Assembly: GCF_013409045.1 (NCBI RefSeq) | Contig: NZ_JACCBT010000001.1 | Location: forward strand, 806,001 to 870,000 | Direction: 5' to 3' | DNA: 64,000 nucleotides | Source of the DNA: Actinomadura citrea | Lineage (GTDB): Bacteria; Actinomycetota; Actinomycetes; Streptosporangiales; Streptosporangiaceae | Shown here: positions 56,042 to 64,000 of the stretch, piece by piece | How positions within the stretch are numbered: position 1 is the first letter of the stretch | Layout of the letters: every line of letters begins with the position of its first letter | The notes under the pieces: generated by a model | The model's input: only the letters and a program-made list of their open reading frames with translations | Told to the model about the DNA's origin: nothing | Database searches by the model: none | Position numbers and translations under genes: made by a program

Positions 56042-57781
56042 TCAGGGCCGCGGGTCCTCCGCGGTGTCCTCCCCGGTGTCCTCCGCGGCCTTCGCGCCCT
56101 CCCGCCCGGACGGCCTGATCTGGAGTTCGAAGTCGCCCTCGTGGTGGGTGACGCCGGCGATGACGGCGTCCTCCAGGACCTCGGCGCCCTTGTGCTGGCG
56201 GCGCATCATCGGGTCGGAGCGCACGTCCTTCGCCAGCGCGACGCACAGCAGGATCAGCACGATCGCGAACGGCAGCGCGCCGATGAACGTGATGTTCTGG
56301 ATGCCGTTGAGGGCCTTGTCCCCGCCGATCACCAGCATGATCGCGGCGACCCCGCCGGTCATCGCGCCCCAGAAGATCACGACCCAGCGGGACGGAGAGG
56401 TCGAGCCGCGCTGCGACAGCGTGCCCATGACGATCGACGCGGCGTCCGCGCCGGACACGAAGAAGATCGCCACGAGCACCATGACGACGACCGCGGTCAC
56501 CGCCAGCCACGGCAGGTGGCCGAGGACGTTGAAGGTGATCTGCTCCTCGGTGCCGTTCCCGAACGGGTTCAGGCCCCTGCGCTGCTGGTCGATGGCCGTC
56601 CCGCCGAAGATCGCGAACCAGACCACGCTGACCGCGCTCGGCACGAGGATCACGCCGCCGACGAACTGCCGGATGGTGCGGCCGCGGCTGATCCGGGCCA
56701 GGAACATCCCGACGAACGGCGCCCAGGAGATCCACCACGCCCAGTAGAAGATCGTCCAGTTGGACAGGAACGTCTTCATCGGCTCGCCGCCCGTCGCCCC
56801 GGACCGGGACGCCATCTGCCCGAAGTCCTGGATGTAGACGCCGAGCGAGGTGGGCAGCAGCTCCAGGATGAACACGGTCGGCCCCACCACGAACACGAAG
56901 ACCGCGAGGACGATGGCCAGCACCATGTTGATGTTGGACAGCCACTGGATGCCGCGCGCGACCCCCGACACCGCCGACACCACGAAGCAGACCGTCAGCA
57001 CCACGATGATCAGCACGAGGACGGTGGTGCCGAGCGAGGAGATCCAGCCCGCCTCCTGCATCCCGGTCCGGATCTGCAGCGCCCCGATGCCGAGCGAGGC
57101 GGCCGAGCCGAACAGGGTGGCGAACAGCGCGAGGATGTCGATGACCTTGCCCGCCGGGCCCGCGGCGCGGCGGCGGCCGAGCAGCGGGACGAACGCCGAG
57201 CTGATCAGCTGGCTGCGCCCCCGGCGGTAGTGGCTGTACCCGATCGCGAGGCCGAGCACGGCGTAGATCGACCACGGGTGCAGCGTCCAGTGGAACATCG
57301 TGGTCGCCATGGCCGTCTCGATCGCGGCCTCGCTCTGCGCCGGGTCGGTGCCGGGCGGCGGCTCGACGAAGTGCGTGAGGGGCTCGGCCACGCCGAAGAA
57401 CATCAGCCCGATTCCCATGCCCGCGCTGAACATCATCGCGACCCACGAGACGGTGTGGAACTCCGGCTCGTCCTCCTCCCGGCCGAGCGGGATGCGGCCG
57501 TACCGGCTGAACGCCAGCCACAGCGAGAAGATCACGAAGCCGGTGGCGGCGAGGACGAACAGCCAGCCGAGGTTCGTCAGCAGCCAGCCCAGCATCGTGT
57601 CCGCGGCCGAGCTGAGGCCGCCGGTGTCGGCCCCGCCCCAGACCACGAACGAGGCCGAGAGCACGGCCGCGACGCCGTAGACGATCCAGTCGGTGTGCGG
57701 CCGTCCGTGCTTGACGAGACTCACGGGCTCGGTGCCGGGGTACTCGTCCCGCTCGCCGGGCTCGGGCTTGCTCCTCTCCAT
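56042..57781 (-). CDS. BCCT family betaine/choline/carnitine transporter
   Basis: A 579-residue protein with about twelve helices. MMFSAGMGIGLMFFGVAEPL is the glycine-rich Na+-site segment and NWTIFYWAWWISWAPFVGMF, then LARISRGRT, is the tryptophan-rich BCCT signature with the substrate-binding aromatic box. The C-terminal tail is long and acidic and may sense osmolarity as in BetP. The substrate is probably glycine betaine or a related compound, without gene context to confirm it. ATG 57781 was preferred to ATG 57811, since AGGACACC lies upstream of the former. It converges on the MpaB gene. Confidence 0.92.
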   Translation of the reverse strand: MERSKPEPGERDEYPGTEPVSLVKHGRPHTDWIVYGVAAVLSASFVVWGGADTGGLSSAADTMLGWLLTNLGWLFVLAATGFVIFSLWLAFSRYGRIPLGREEDEPEFHTVSWVAMMFSAGMGIGLMFFGVAEPLTHFVEPPPGTDPAQSEAAIETAMATTMFHWTLHPWSIYAVLGLAIGYSHYRRGRSQLISSAFVPLLGRRRAAGPAGKVIDILALFATLFGSAASLGIGALQIRTGMQEAGWISSLGTTVLVLIIVVLTVCFVVSAVSGVARGIQWLSNINMVLAIVLAVFVFVVGPTVFILELLPTSLGVYIQDFGQMASRSGATGGEPMKTFLSNWTIFYWAWWISWAPFVGMFLARISRGRTIRQFVGGVILVPSAVSVVWFAIFGGTAIDQQRRGLNPFGNGTEEQITFNVLGHLPWLAVTAVVVMVLVAIFFVSGADAASIVMGTLSQRGSTSPSRWVVIFWGAMTGGVAAIMLVIGGDKALNGIQNITFIGALPFAIVLILLCVALAKDVRSDPMMRRQHKGAEVLEDAVIAGVTHHEGDFELQIRPSGREGAKAAEDTGEDTAEDPRP

Positions 57782-58011
57782 AGCCCGGTGTCCTGCCCGG
57801 AAGTTCACCATTCAGTTACGCGGCGAAGCGATTCGCGCGCAAAGTTTTCGGGATCCGGAAACCGCGCGCCCCGTCCTCCCAGCGGCCTGCAGCGCCGGAT
57901 CCGGTGCAGTCCGGGGCGACACCGGGGGAATTTCCGTCCTGGATCCCGCCGCACCTGACCTTGGCCGTTATCAGCCGCCTGTGAAGGAAACACTGGAGAA
58001 GGGGGGTTTTG

Positions 58012-59220
58012 ATGGCTGAACAGGATGTGGCACTGGAGCATTTGCTGGCAGCGGTGGAGCAGGCGCCGCCGGTCGAATCCTCAGCGGTGATCGGCCGCAT
58101 CCTGGCCGAGCAGCTCGACGCCTCGGACGTGTGCTTCATGCTCACCGACTTCGCCGGTGACTCGTTGTGGCGGCTGCCCGCCGAAGTCCGGTTCGGAGAG
58201 GGCAAGAACGACCGGGAGGAGCTGAGCGGCAGCCTGTACGACCAGGTGATCAGTTCCCAGCGGCTCCTCGTGACCGAGTCGCCCGGACCCGCGGGCGGGT
58301 TCGATCCCGGGTGGCGGGTGGTGGCGCCGGTGACCAACCGCGGCGACGCGATCGGCGTGCTGGAACTGACGATGCGGGAACGGCCCGGCGAGCGGCAACG
58401 CATGCACGTCGCACAGGCCGCGCACGCCATGGCCTACATCGTGGTGGCCAACCGCCGCTTCACCGACCTGTACGAATGGGGACGGCGCAGCGTGCCGGTG
58501 TCGCTGGCCGCCGAGATCCAGCACAACCTGCTGCCGGACGCGTTGTCGTGCGAGGCCGGCCAGGCCACCATCGCCGGGAGCCTGGAGCCGGCCGGTCACA
58601 TCGCCGGCGACACCTTCGACTACAGCCTGGACGAGCACAGCCTGTACATCTCCATCACCGACGCCATGGGCCACGATGTGCCCGCCGCGATGCTCGCCAC
58701 ACTGCTGGTGGGCGCCCTGCGCAACGCTCGCCGCTCGCGCGCCGGCCTGGCCGCACAGGCTCGGGCGGCCGACCGGGCCGTGACCGACTACGGGCAGGAC
58801 GCCACCGCCACCGGCCAACTGCTGAGCATCGACCTGGCCACCGGCCGCGCCCTGTTCGTCAACGCCGGCCATCCCTGGCCGCTGCGCCTGCGCGACGGGC
58901 GCGTCACCATGATCGAACCTCATATCGACCCGCCCTTCGGCGTGCCCAACCCCGACGGTCACCGGGTGCAGGATTTCGACCTGGCCCCCGGTGACCGGGT
59001 GGTGCTGCTCACCGACGGCATGATCGAACGCACCACCACCGCCCTGGACCTGCCCGCCCTCATCGCGGACGGCTCCGGACTGCACCCCCGCGAAGCGGTC
59101 CGGTCCATGACCCGCGCGCTGCACGAGGTCAGCGGCGGCGAACTCCGCGACGACGCCACCGTCATCTGCCTGGACTGGCACGGCCCCGGCTCCAGCCGGC
59201 GCACCCCTCTCGACCAGTAG
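58012..59220 (+). CDS. GAF-SpoIIE family protein phosphatase (PP2C-like)
   Basis: A 402-residue protein. The N-terminal part (about 1-160) is GAF-like (LAEQLDASDVCFMLTDFAGD through RVVAPVTNRGDAIGVLELTM). The catalytic SpoIIE domain begins near 165 (VSLAAEIQHNLLPDALSCEA), with metal-site motifs DAMGHDVPAAMLATLLVGAL, NAGHPWPLRLRDG, VLLTDGMIERTT and LRDDATVICLDW. The first motif is AGDTFDYS where most phosphatases have GGDWYD, so one glycine is replaced but the aspartates remain. Typical roles are dephosphorylation of anti-sigma-factor antagonists; no such gene is adjacent. ATG 58012 follows AAGGGGGG. Confidence 0.9.
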   Translation: MAEQDVALEHLLAAVEQAPPVESSAVIGRILAEQLDASDVCFMLTDFAGDSLWRLPAEVRFGEGKNDREELSGSLYDQVISSQRLLVTESPGPAGGFDPGWRVVAPVTNRGDAIGVLELTMRERPGERQRMHVAQAAHAMAYIVVANRRFTDLYEWGRRSVPVSLAAEIQHNLLPDALSCEAGQATIAGSLEPAGHIAGDTFDYSLDEHSLYISITDAMGHDVPAAMLATLLVGALRNARRSRAGLAAQARAADRAVTDYGQDATATGQLLSIDLATGRALFVNAGHPWPLRLRDGRVTMIEPHIDPPFGVPNPDGHRVQDFDLAPGDRVVLLTDGMIERTTTALDLPALIADGSGLHPREAVRSMTRALHEVSGGELRDDATVICLDWHGPGSSRRTPLDQ

Positions 59221-59281
59221 GCCGGAACCAGCCGACAACGCGGTCGCAGGTGCCCTCGCCCGTATCCCCTGACCTGCTGGT

Positions 59282-60706
59282 TCAGGTGCGTGCCTTGTTC
59301 ACGGCGTCGACGAGGTCCTCGACGTCCGCGATCGTGGTGCGGTGGCTGATGACGCAGGCGCGCAAAGCGGCGCGCCCGTCCAACCGGACGGGGCTGATCC
59401 ACGCGCGCCCGCTCCCCACGACCGCGCGGGCGAGCGCGTCGTGGCGCTCCCACGTCCCGTCGCCCGGGTCGGCGAAGCAGACGACGGGGAGCGGGGTGTC
59501 GTTGACGATCTCCCAGCCCGTCGCGGTGAGCCCGTCGCGCAGCGCGTCCGCCAGTCCGGCGTCGTGTTCGAGCTGCTCGGCGTAGCCCGCGCGGCCGGCG
59601 ACGGCGAGGCTGAGGAACAGCTTGAGGCCCATGAACCGGCGCGACCACTGCTGGCTCGAGGTGTAGGGGTCGACGGTGCCGTGGATCTCGTCCGGCATGT
59701 AGGACGTGGTGACCCGGAAGGTCTCCGCGAGGCCCTCGGCGTCGGTGGTGAGCAGCGCGCCCGCGCCCATCGGGACGCTCAGCCACTTGTGCGCGTCGAG
59801 CGTGATCGAGTCGGCGCGCTCGATGCCGTCCAGGGCGGGCCGCAGCAGGTCCGACAGGGCCGCGGCGCCACCGTAGGCGGCGTCCACGTGCAGGCGGAGG
59901 CCGTGGGCCGCGCAGAGGTCGGCCAGGTCGTGCGTCGGGTCGATCGCCCCGGCGCCGGTGGTGCCGGCCGTCGCGACGACGAGGAACGGCAGGTCGCCGC
60001 GTGCGCGGTCGGCGGCGACCAGCTCGGCCAGCCGCGCGGCCTCCATCCGCAGCCGGGGCCCGGTCGGGACCAGGCGCACCGCCTCCCGCCCGATACCGGT
60101 GGCGTGCGCGATCTTCAGCCAGGCCAGGTGGCTCTCGGCCGACGCGTACAGGACCGGACGGCCGGGCAGCGCTCGCAGTCCCTTCTCGCCGTACTCGGGC
60201 CAGGTCCGGGTCAGCGCCAGCAGCACGGCCGTCAGGTTCGCCTCGGCGCCCCCGCTCGTGAACGACCCGGCCACCCGTTCAGGCGGGTAGCCGAGCCGTC
60301 CGCCCAGGAAGCGCAGCAGGTGCGCCTCGATCTCCGCGGCGGCGGGCGCGTGCGACCACGCGGCCAGCTGCGGGTTGAACGCCGCCGCGAGCGTCTCGCC
60401 GACCACGCCCATCAGGGTCGGCGTCGGGTTGAACAGCCCGAAGTAGCGGGGATGCGTGGTGTGGACGGTGGTCGCCCGCAGCAGCTCCGCGACCCCGTCG
60501 ACCACCGTGCCGGGTGCGACGGGACGGACGAAGTCGTAGGCGCCGATCGCGTCCCGCAGCGCGCCCACGTCCACGGGCGCGCTCACGTCCCGCCCGGCGA
60601 TCCGCTCGCGCTCCTCCCGCAGCAGGTCGACGACCTGCCGCCACACGCGCTCGGCGCCTTCCGCGGGCGGGTCGAAGGAGGCTCGTCCAGAGGGGAAGTC
60701 GTCCAT
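59282..60706 (-). CDS. Pyridoxal-dependent group II decarboxylase
   Basis: A 474-residue PLP enzyme of the aromatic-L-amino-acid/glutamate decarboxylase type. HPRYFGLFNPTPTLMGVVGE and FTSGGAEANLTAVLLAL form the substrate and PLP-phosphate sites, VDAAYGGAAALS has the PLP-binding Asp, and SITLDAHKWLSVPMGAGALL contains the Schiff-base Lys. The most likely reaction is decarboxylation of an aromatic or related L-amino acid, but the substrate cannot be fixed from motifs. ATG 60706 was chosen; ATG 60718 is possible. It is divergent from a GlxA-type regulator gene with a 71-bp gap, which probably regulates it. Confidence 0.9.
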   Translation of the reverse strand: MDDFPSGRASFDPPAEGAERVWRQVVDLLREERERIAGRDVSAPVDVGALRDAIGAYDFVRPVAPGTVVDGVAELLRATTVHTTHPRYFGLFNPTPTLMGVVGETLAAAFNPQLAAWSHAPAAAEIEAHLLRFLGGRLGYPPERVAGSFTSGGAEANLTAVLLALTRTWPEYGEKGLRALPGRPVLYASAESHLAWLKIAHATGIGREAVRLVPTGPRLRMEAARLAELVAADRARGDLPFLVVATAGTTGAGAIDPTHDLADLCAAHGLRLHVDAAYGGAAALSDLLRPALDGIERADSITLDAHKWLSVPMGAGALLTTDAEGLAETFRVTTSYMPDEIHGTVDPYTSSQQWSRRFMGLKLFLSLAVAGRAGYAEQLEHDAGLADALRDGLTATGWEIVNDTPLPVVCFADPGDGTWERHDALARAVVGSGRAWISPVRLDGRAALRACVISHRTTIADVEDLVDAVNKART

Positions 60707-60765
60707 GCGTCCGAGCATGATGCGCACCGACCCCCACCCCAAGTGGCAGAAGTGACCATCACCGC

Positions 60766-60771
60766 TAAATT
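60766..60771 (+). promoter_or_regulatory. Candidate -10 element for a leaderless GlxA-type transcript
   Basis: TAAATT (a TANNNT-type actinobacterial -10) ends six bases before ATG 60778, so transcription would start at or near the A of the start codon. No Shine-Dalgarno sequence is present. AGTGAC occurs twice (60751-60756 and 60772-60777), flanking it. Confidence 0.45.
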
Positions 60772-60777
60772 AGTGAC

Positions 60778-61722
60778 ATGCACAAGTTGGCCGTCGCCGT
60801 CACCGAAGGCGTGCCGATCTTCGAGCTGGCGATCCCGTGCGAGGTGTTCGGGTACGAGCGCCCCGGGCTCGCCGACTCCTGGTACGACTTCCGCCTCTGC
60901 GCCGCCCCCGGTACCCGCACCACCGCCGGTTTCGCCCCGCAGGCCGAGCACGGTTTCGACGCGCTCGCGGCCGCCGACACCGTCGTGGTCCCCGCCTGCG
61001 CGAGCGTCGTCGACGAGCAGCCGCCGGACCTGGTCGACGCCGTCCGCGCCGCGCATGACAACGGCGCCCGCATCGTCTCGCTGTGCACGGGCGCGTTCGT
61101 TCTCGCCGCCGCGGGCCTCCTGGACGGACGCCCGGCGACCACCCACTGGATGCACGCGGGCCAGCTGGCCGCCCGTCATCCGGAGGTCCTGGTGGACGCA
61201 TCCGTCCTCTACATCGACGACGGCGACGTCCTGACCAGCGCGGGCACCGCCGCCGGGCTCGACCTGTGCCTGCACGTCGTCCGCAACGACCACGGCGCCG
61301 CCGTCGCGAGCGCCCTGGCCAAGCGCCTGGTGATGCCCGCGCACCGTCCCGGCGGCCAGGCCCAGTACATCGACGCGGCCGTCCCCCTGACCGACGCGGA
61401 CGAACTGGGCCCGCTCCTCGACTGGGCGCGCGAGCGCCTGCACGAGCCGCTCACCGTCGCCGCGCTGGCGCGCCGCGCCAACGTCACCACCCGCACGCTG
61501 ATCCGCCGCTTCCACGCCGCGACCGGCACGACCCCCATGGCCTGGCTGCGCGGCATCCGCGTCGACTACGCGCGCGAACTCCTGGAGACCACGTCCCTCC
61601 CGGTCGACCAGATCGCCGAGCGCTCCGGCCTCGGCAGCCCGGCCAACCTCCGCCACCACTTCACCCGGGTGGTGGGCGTCCCCCCGACCGCCTACCGCCG
61701 CACCTTCGCGCCCGCCCCGTGA
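60778..61722 (+). CDS. GlxA-family AraC-type transcriptional regulator
   Basis: 314 residues. The N-terminal DJ-1/PfpI-like domain (1-190) has VAVTEGVPIFELAIPCEVFG and VSLCTGAFVLAAAGLLDGRP, with the nucleophile-elbow Cys near residue 103 and WMHA where many members have HW..; such domains usually sense ligands rather than catalyse. The AraC helix-turn-helix pair (about 215-312) is LTVAALARRANVTTRTLIRR then LPVDQIAERSGLGSPANLRH HF. Divergent from the decarboxylase gene, it is the probable regulator of that gene. The start seems leaderless. Confidence 0.9.
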   Translation: MHKLAVAVTEGVPIFELAIPCEVFGYERPGLADSWYDFRLCAAPGTRTTAGFAPQAEHGFDALAAADTVVVPACASVVDEQPPDLVDAVRAAHDNGARIVSLCTGAFVLAAAGLLDGRPATTHWMHAGQLAARHPEVLVDASVLYIDDGDVLTSAGTAAGLDLCLHVVRNDHGAAVASALAKRLVMPAHRPGGQAQYIDAAVPLTDADELGPLLDWARERLHEPLTVAALARRANVTTRTLIRRFHAATGTTPMAWLRGIRVDYARELLETTSLPVDQIAERSGLGSPANLRHHFTRVVGVPPTAYRRTFAPAP

Positions 61723-61756
61723 GCTGTCCCGCGTCCGGCCGGGCCCGGGGCGTCAT

Positions 61757-61852
61757 GGTTCCAGCGCCCGGACGATCGCGGCCTCCACCGCGGAGGCGTC
61801 CGCCGACGTCCGCGACGAAGGCGGCCACCTGTGCGTCGGAGAGCATGAGCAC
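61757..61852 (-). pseudogene. Possible N-terminal remnant of a dioxygenase-like gene
   Basis: On the minus strand MLMLSDAQVAAFVADV starts at 61852, resembling the opening of phytanoyl-CoA dioxygenase-like proteins (LTDAQVAAFVEDGF). After about 20 codons the frame turns Arg/Gly-rich; a shift of one frame reads AVEAAIVRALEP followed by a stop at about 61757. This may be a decayed fragment with a frameshift, or chance. No function is assigned. Confidence 0.3.
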
Positions 61853-61895
61853 ACGATGGCCGCCTCGGCGGGATCACCGCCAACGGTTATCCGCG

Positions 61896-63716
61896 TCAGA
61901 AGACGGGGGTGCCGTTCCGGACGAGCTTCCAGTTCTCGACGTGGAACGTCGCGGGGTCGATGGTGCCCGCGGCGGACGCGTACTCGACGATCGCCTCGCG
62001 GATCGCCACCTGGGCGTTGTAGACGACCGGGGCCGTGGCGATGTGGGGGAAGCCGCCGCCGCCCGACTGGCGGTAGTTGTTGACGGCGACCACGAACTTC
62101 TGGTCGCCGGCGACGGGCGTGCCGTCGTAGGCCAGGTCGGTGATGCGCGAGCCTTCGGGCTCGGCGATGTCGACGTTGTAGGTGACGCCGGAGAACTGGT
62201 CGTAGTTGTAGTCGGGGCGGTTGTTCGCGTTCGTCCACGAGGCCGGGTCGACCGGGGCGCCGGGGTCGACCGGCTTGAAGTACTGGGCCGAGTACTCCAG
62301 GTAGGCCTTGATCTGGGACCCCGTCAGGATGCTCGCCAGCAGCGTGTTGTCGTAGATGTAGAGGCCGGCGATGTCGCGGATCGTGACCTTGCCCGCCGGG
62401 AAGGTCGCGGCGCGGCTGAAGGGCGCGGCGATCGAGACGACCGGCAGGGACGCGTTCTCGGTGCCCGCGACCGCCTCCTTGACCTTCGCGGTCTGCACCT
62501 GGTGGACGTAGTCCAGGATCGCGGTGTCCTTCCAGCACGACTCCGCCGCCGACATCTCCTCGGTGGAGGAGGCGACCTCCTTGTTGACGTAGGCGACGAC
62601 CGCGTCGTGCTGCTTCTTGACGAGCGTGACGAGCGCCGGGTCCTCCTCGACCGTGTTGCTGTTCACGGTCGTCGCGGACTTGCCGGTGACCTTCCAGCGG
62701 CCCCGCTCGTGGACGAGGGTGAGGTCGAAGACCGACAGGCGCTGGCCCCAGCATTTCGGCTCGCTCATCACGACCGTCCGGCCGGTGGCCTTGTTGGTGA
62801 CGAACCGCTCGGGTATCTCCAGGTGCGCGTGCCCGAACAGGATCGCGTCGATGCCCGGCACCTGTTCGGCGACCAGGGCGGCGGCGTTCTCGACGGGCAG
62901 GGCGTCGCCGTAGGACGAGGTGCCGCTGTCGCCGGAGTGGGCGCTGACGACCACGACGTCGGCGCCCTTCGCGCGGATGACCGGCACCCAGCGCCGGGCC
63001 GTCTCCACCAGGTCCAGAAAGTCGAGCTTGCCAGAGACGTTGGCCTTGTCCCAGATCGCTACCCCCGGGTTGGTGAGGCCGAGCAGCCCGACGCGGATCG
63101 GCGGGAGGCCTCGCACCCGCATCGTCTTGATCATGTACGGCAGGTAGGCGGGGCGGCGGGTGCCCGCGTGGACGGCGTTGGCGGCGAGCACCGGCGCGTC
63201 CATCTGCTCGATCCACCGGTCCAGGAACGGGATGCCGTAGTTGAACTCGTGGTTGCCGAGGGCCACGGCGTCGTAGCCGACGGCGTTCATCTGCCGCGCC
63301 ATCGGGTGGATCCCGCCGGTCTTCGTGATCGGCTCGACGGAGGCGTAGTAGAAGCCGAGCGGGGTGCCCTGGATCGTGTCGCCCGCGTCGAAGAGCAGGG
63401 TGCGGTCGCGGCCGCGGTCGGCGCGGACCTGGTTCACCAGGCTGGAAATGCGCGCCAGCCCGACCACGTTGCCGCCGCTGTCGGTGTACTCGGCGTCCTT
63501 GTAGTAGTCCCAGTCGACGGCGTGGCTGTGCAGGTCGGACGTGCCCATGACGGTGATCGTCACGGAGCGGCCGCGGGGCGCGGCCTGCGCGGGACCGGGC
63601 CATCCGGCCACGGCGAGCGCGCTCGCGGCGGTGAGGCCGCCGAGGACCTGCCTGCGACTGACGTCCGGCACGCGGCACGAGCACCAGCGGGGCTCGGGTG
63701 CCTTCGGATTCTGCAT
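61896..63716 (-). CDS. Tat-exported bifunctional metallophosphatase/5'-nucleotidase
   Basis: A 606-residue protein. A twin-arginine signal SRRQVLGGLTAASALAVAGW followed by PGPAQA marks folded export. The N-terminal metallophosphatase domain (about 50-350) has TSDLHSHAVDWDY, LFDAGDTIQGTP, LGNHEFNYG, VVSAHSGDSG and ILFGHAHLEIP; the C-terminal 5'-nucleotidase domain (about 375-580) contains the substrate loop with NNRPDYNYDQFSGVTYNVDI and VNNYRQSGGGGFP. It should release phosphate from extracellular nucleotides or 2',3'-cyclic nucleotides. ATG 63716 follows AAGGAACGAGAG. No phosphate-box or transport gene is adjacent. Confidence 0.92.
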   Translation of the reverse strand: MQNPKAPEPRWCSCRVPDVSRRQVLGGLTAASALAVAGWPGPAQAAPRGRSVTITVMGTSDLHSHAVDWDYYKDAEYTDSGGNVVGLARISSLVNQVRADRGRDRTLLFDAGDTIQGTPLGFYYASVEPITKTGGIHPMARQMNAVGYDAVALGNHEFNYGIPFLDRWIEQMDAPVLAANAVHAGTRRPAYLPYMIKTMRVRGLPPIRVGLLGLTNPGVAIWDKANVSGKLDFLDLVETARRWVPVIRAKGADVVVVSAHSGDSGTSSYGDALPVENAAALVAEQVPGIDAILFGHAHLEIPERFVTNKATGRTVVMSEPKCWGQRLSVFDLTLVHERGRWKVTGKSATTVNSNTVEEDPALVTLVKKQHDAVVAYVNKEVASSTEEMSAAESCWKDTAILDYVHQVQTAKVKEAVAGTENASLPVVSIAAPFSRAATFPAGKVTIRDIAGLYIYDNTLLASILTGSQIKAYLEYSAQYFKPVDPGAPVDPASWTNANNRPDYNYDQFSGVTYNVDIAEPEGSRITDLAYDGTPVAGDQKFVVAVNNYRQSGGGGFPHIATAPVVYNAQVAIREAIVEYASAAGTIDPATFHVENWKLVRNGTPVF

Positions 63717-63850
63717 GACGCTCTCGTTCCTTCGGCGGAGGGGACGGCAGAACGATAGAGGCGCAGCTCACGATCGCTTTCGGCGAGATTCTCCGATCCT
63801 TGGGCGGATTCGTTGGCAGTCCTTGTGCAGCACCCCTGACCTGGGGCTGT

Positions 63851-63920
63851 TTGATCTTGTGCCGCGGACCTGCGGACACCGGTCGGCCGCGGCCGGTAGC
63901 GTCCCTCGGGCCAAGATCAA
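63851..63920. promoter_or_regulatory. Long-spaced inverted repeat near the right edge
   Basis: TTGATCTTG at 63851-63859 and CAAGATCAA at 63912-63920 are exact inverted copies 52 bases apart, in the gap between the 5'-nucleotidase and the gene that begins at the right edge. The pair could be two binding half-sites or a structured leader. Confidence 0.45.
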
Positions 63921-63941
63921 CTCGACCGATCGGAGCTGTCC

Positions 63942-64000
63942 TTGCGGACGCGCGACAGGAAGACGACGGGAACGTGGCGGAGGCTCGCCGGCGCGGTGGT
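63942..64000 (+). CDS. Start of a probable secreted protein (truncated by window end)
   Basis: TTG 63942 opens a frame reading MRTRDRKTTGTWRRLAGAVV to the edge of the window, a basic N-region followed by the beginning of a hydrophobic segment as in signal peptides. GGAG lies six bases upstream. Only 19 codons are visible, so no family can be assigned and the call depends on start context. Confidence 0.4.
   Translation, partial: MRTRDRKTTGTWRRLAGAV

Overview
The window is very GC-rich, with strong G/C bias at third codon positions, GGAGG-type ribosome binding sites, frequent GTG starts and gene families typical of Actinomycetota: a conservon (roadblock/DUF742/GTPase/P450), SnpA-type protease, PspC, DUF2277 and STAND/LuxR regulators. 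A filamentous actinomycete such as Actinomadura or another Thermomonosporaceae member fits best. That placement is inferred from gene content; no 16S rRNA or other marker is present. No insertion sequence, integrase, phage module or CRISPR array was seen.

Left part (1-21979): the end of a DUF1214-type gene, an SDR and a sulfotransferase form a coupled set. They are followed by a DHA2 exporter divergent from an ECF sigma factor, a methyltransferase, a PCu(A)C-like lipoprotein without copper ligands, a lipid kinase and a class II amidotransferase. Two secreted proteases (SnpA-type and S1) precede an AT-richer regulatory gap that leads into an operon of an isocitrate-lyase/PEP-mutase-fold enzyme, an SBF-like transporter and a small secreted protein. 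Next come a secreted cysteine-containing peptide, an ArsR-like regulator, a membrane protein divergent from a DesK/DesR-like two-component system, a type B carboxylesterase, an orphan NarL-type regulator, an RibD-C protein, a YwaF-like membrane protein and PPK2.

Middle part (22083-34734): this looks like an accessory region. A TetR regulator precedes two tandem, translationally overlapping STAND ATPases, of which only the first has a LuxR DNA-binding domain. On the other strand lie a Ser/Thr kinase fused to four membrane helices and a NERD-like domain lacking its catalytic residues, a relic of an ABC-2 permease, and an ApbE-like protein with altered active-site motifs. A P-loop kinase, RtcB and an EamA-like permease follow.

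Conservon (35388-41319): sensor kinase, roadblock protein, DUF742 protein, GTPase and cytochrome P450 lie in one direction. A second roadblock gene is divergent, and a 17-codon upstream ORF overlaps the kinase start. tRNA-Glu follows.

Right part (41654-64000): mostly metabolic and secreted functions. These are a metallophosphoesterase, a zincin-like protein, an MFS exporter, PspC, a glutaryl-CoA-dehydrogenase-like enzyme, aspartate-semialdehyde dehydrogenase, DUF2277, a 117-bp tandem repeat array, an M28 peptidase and an M4 protease that share a C-terminal domain, an esterase, a second PEP-mutase-fold enzyme, an MpaB-type oxygenase, a BCCT transporter, a GAF-SpoIIE phosphatase, a PLP decarboxylase divergent from a GlxA-type regulator, and a Tat-exported 5'-nucleotidase.
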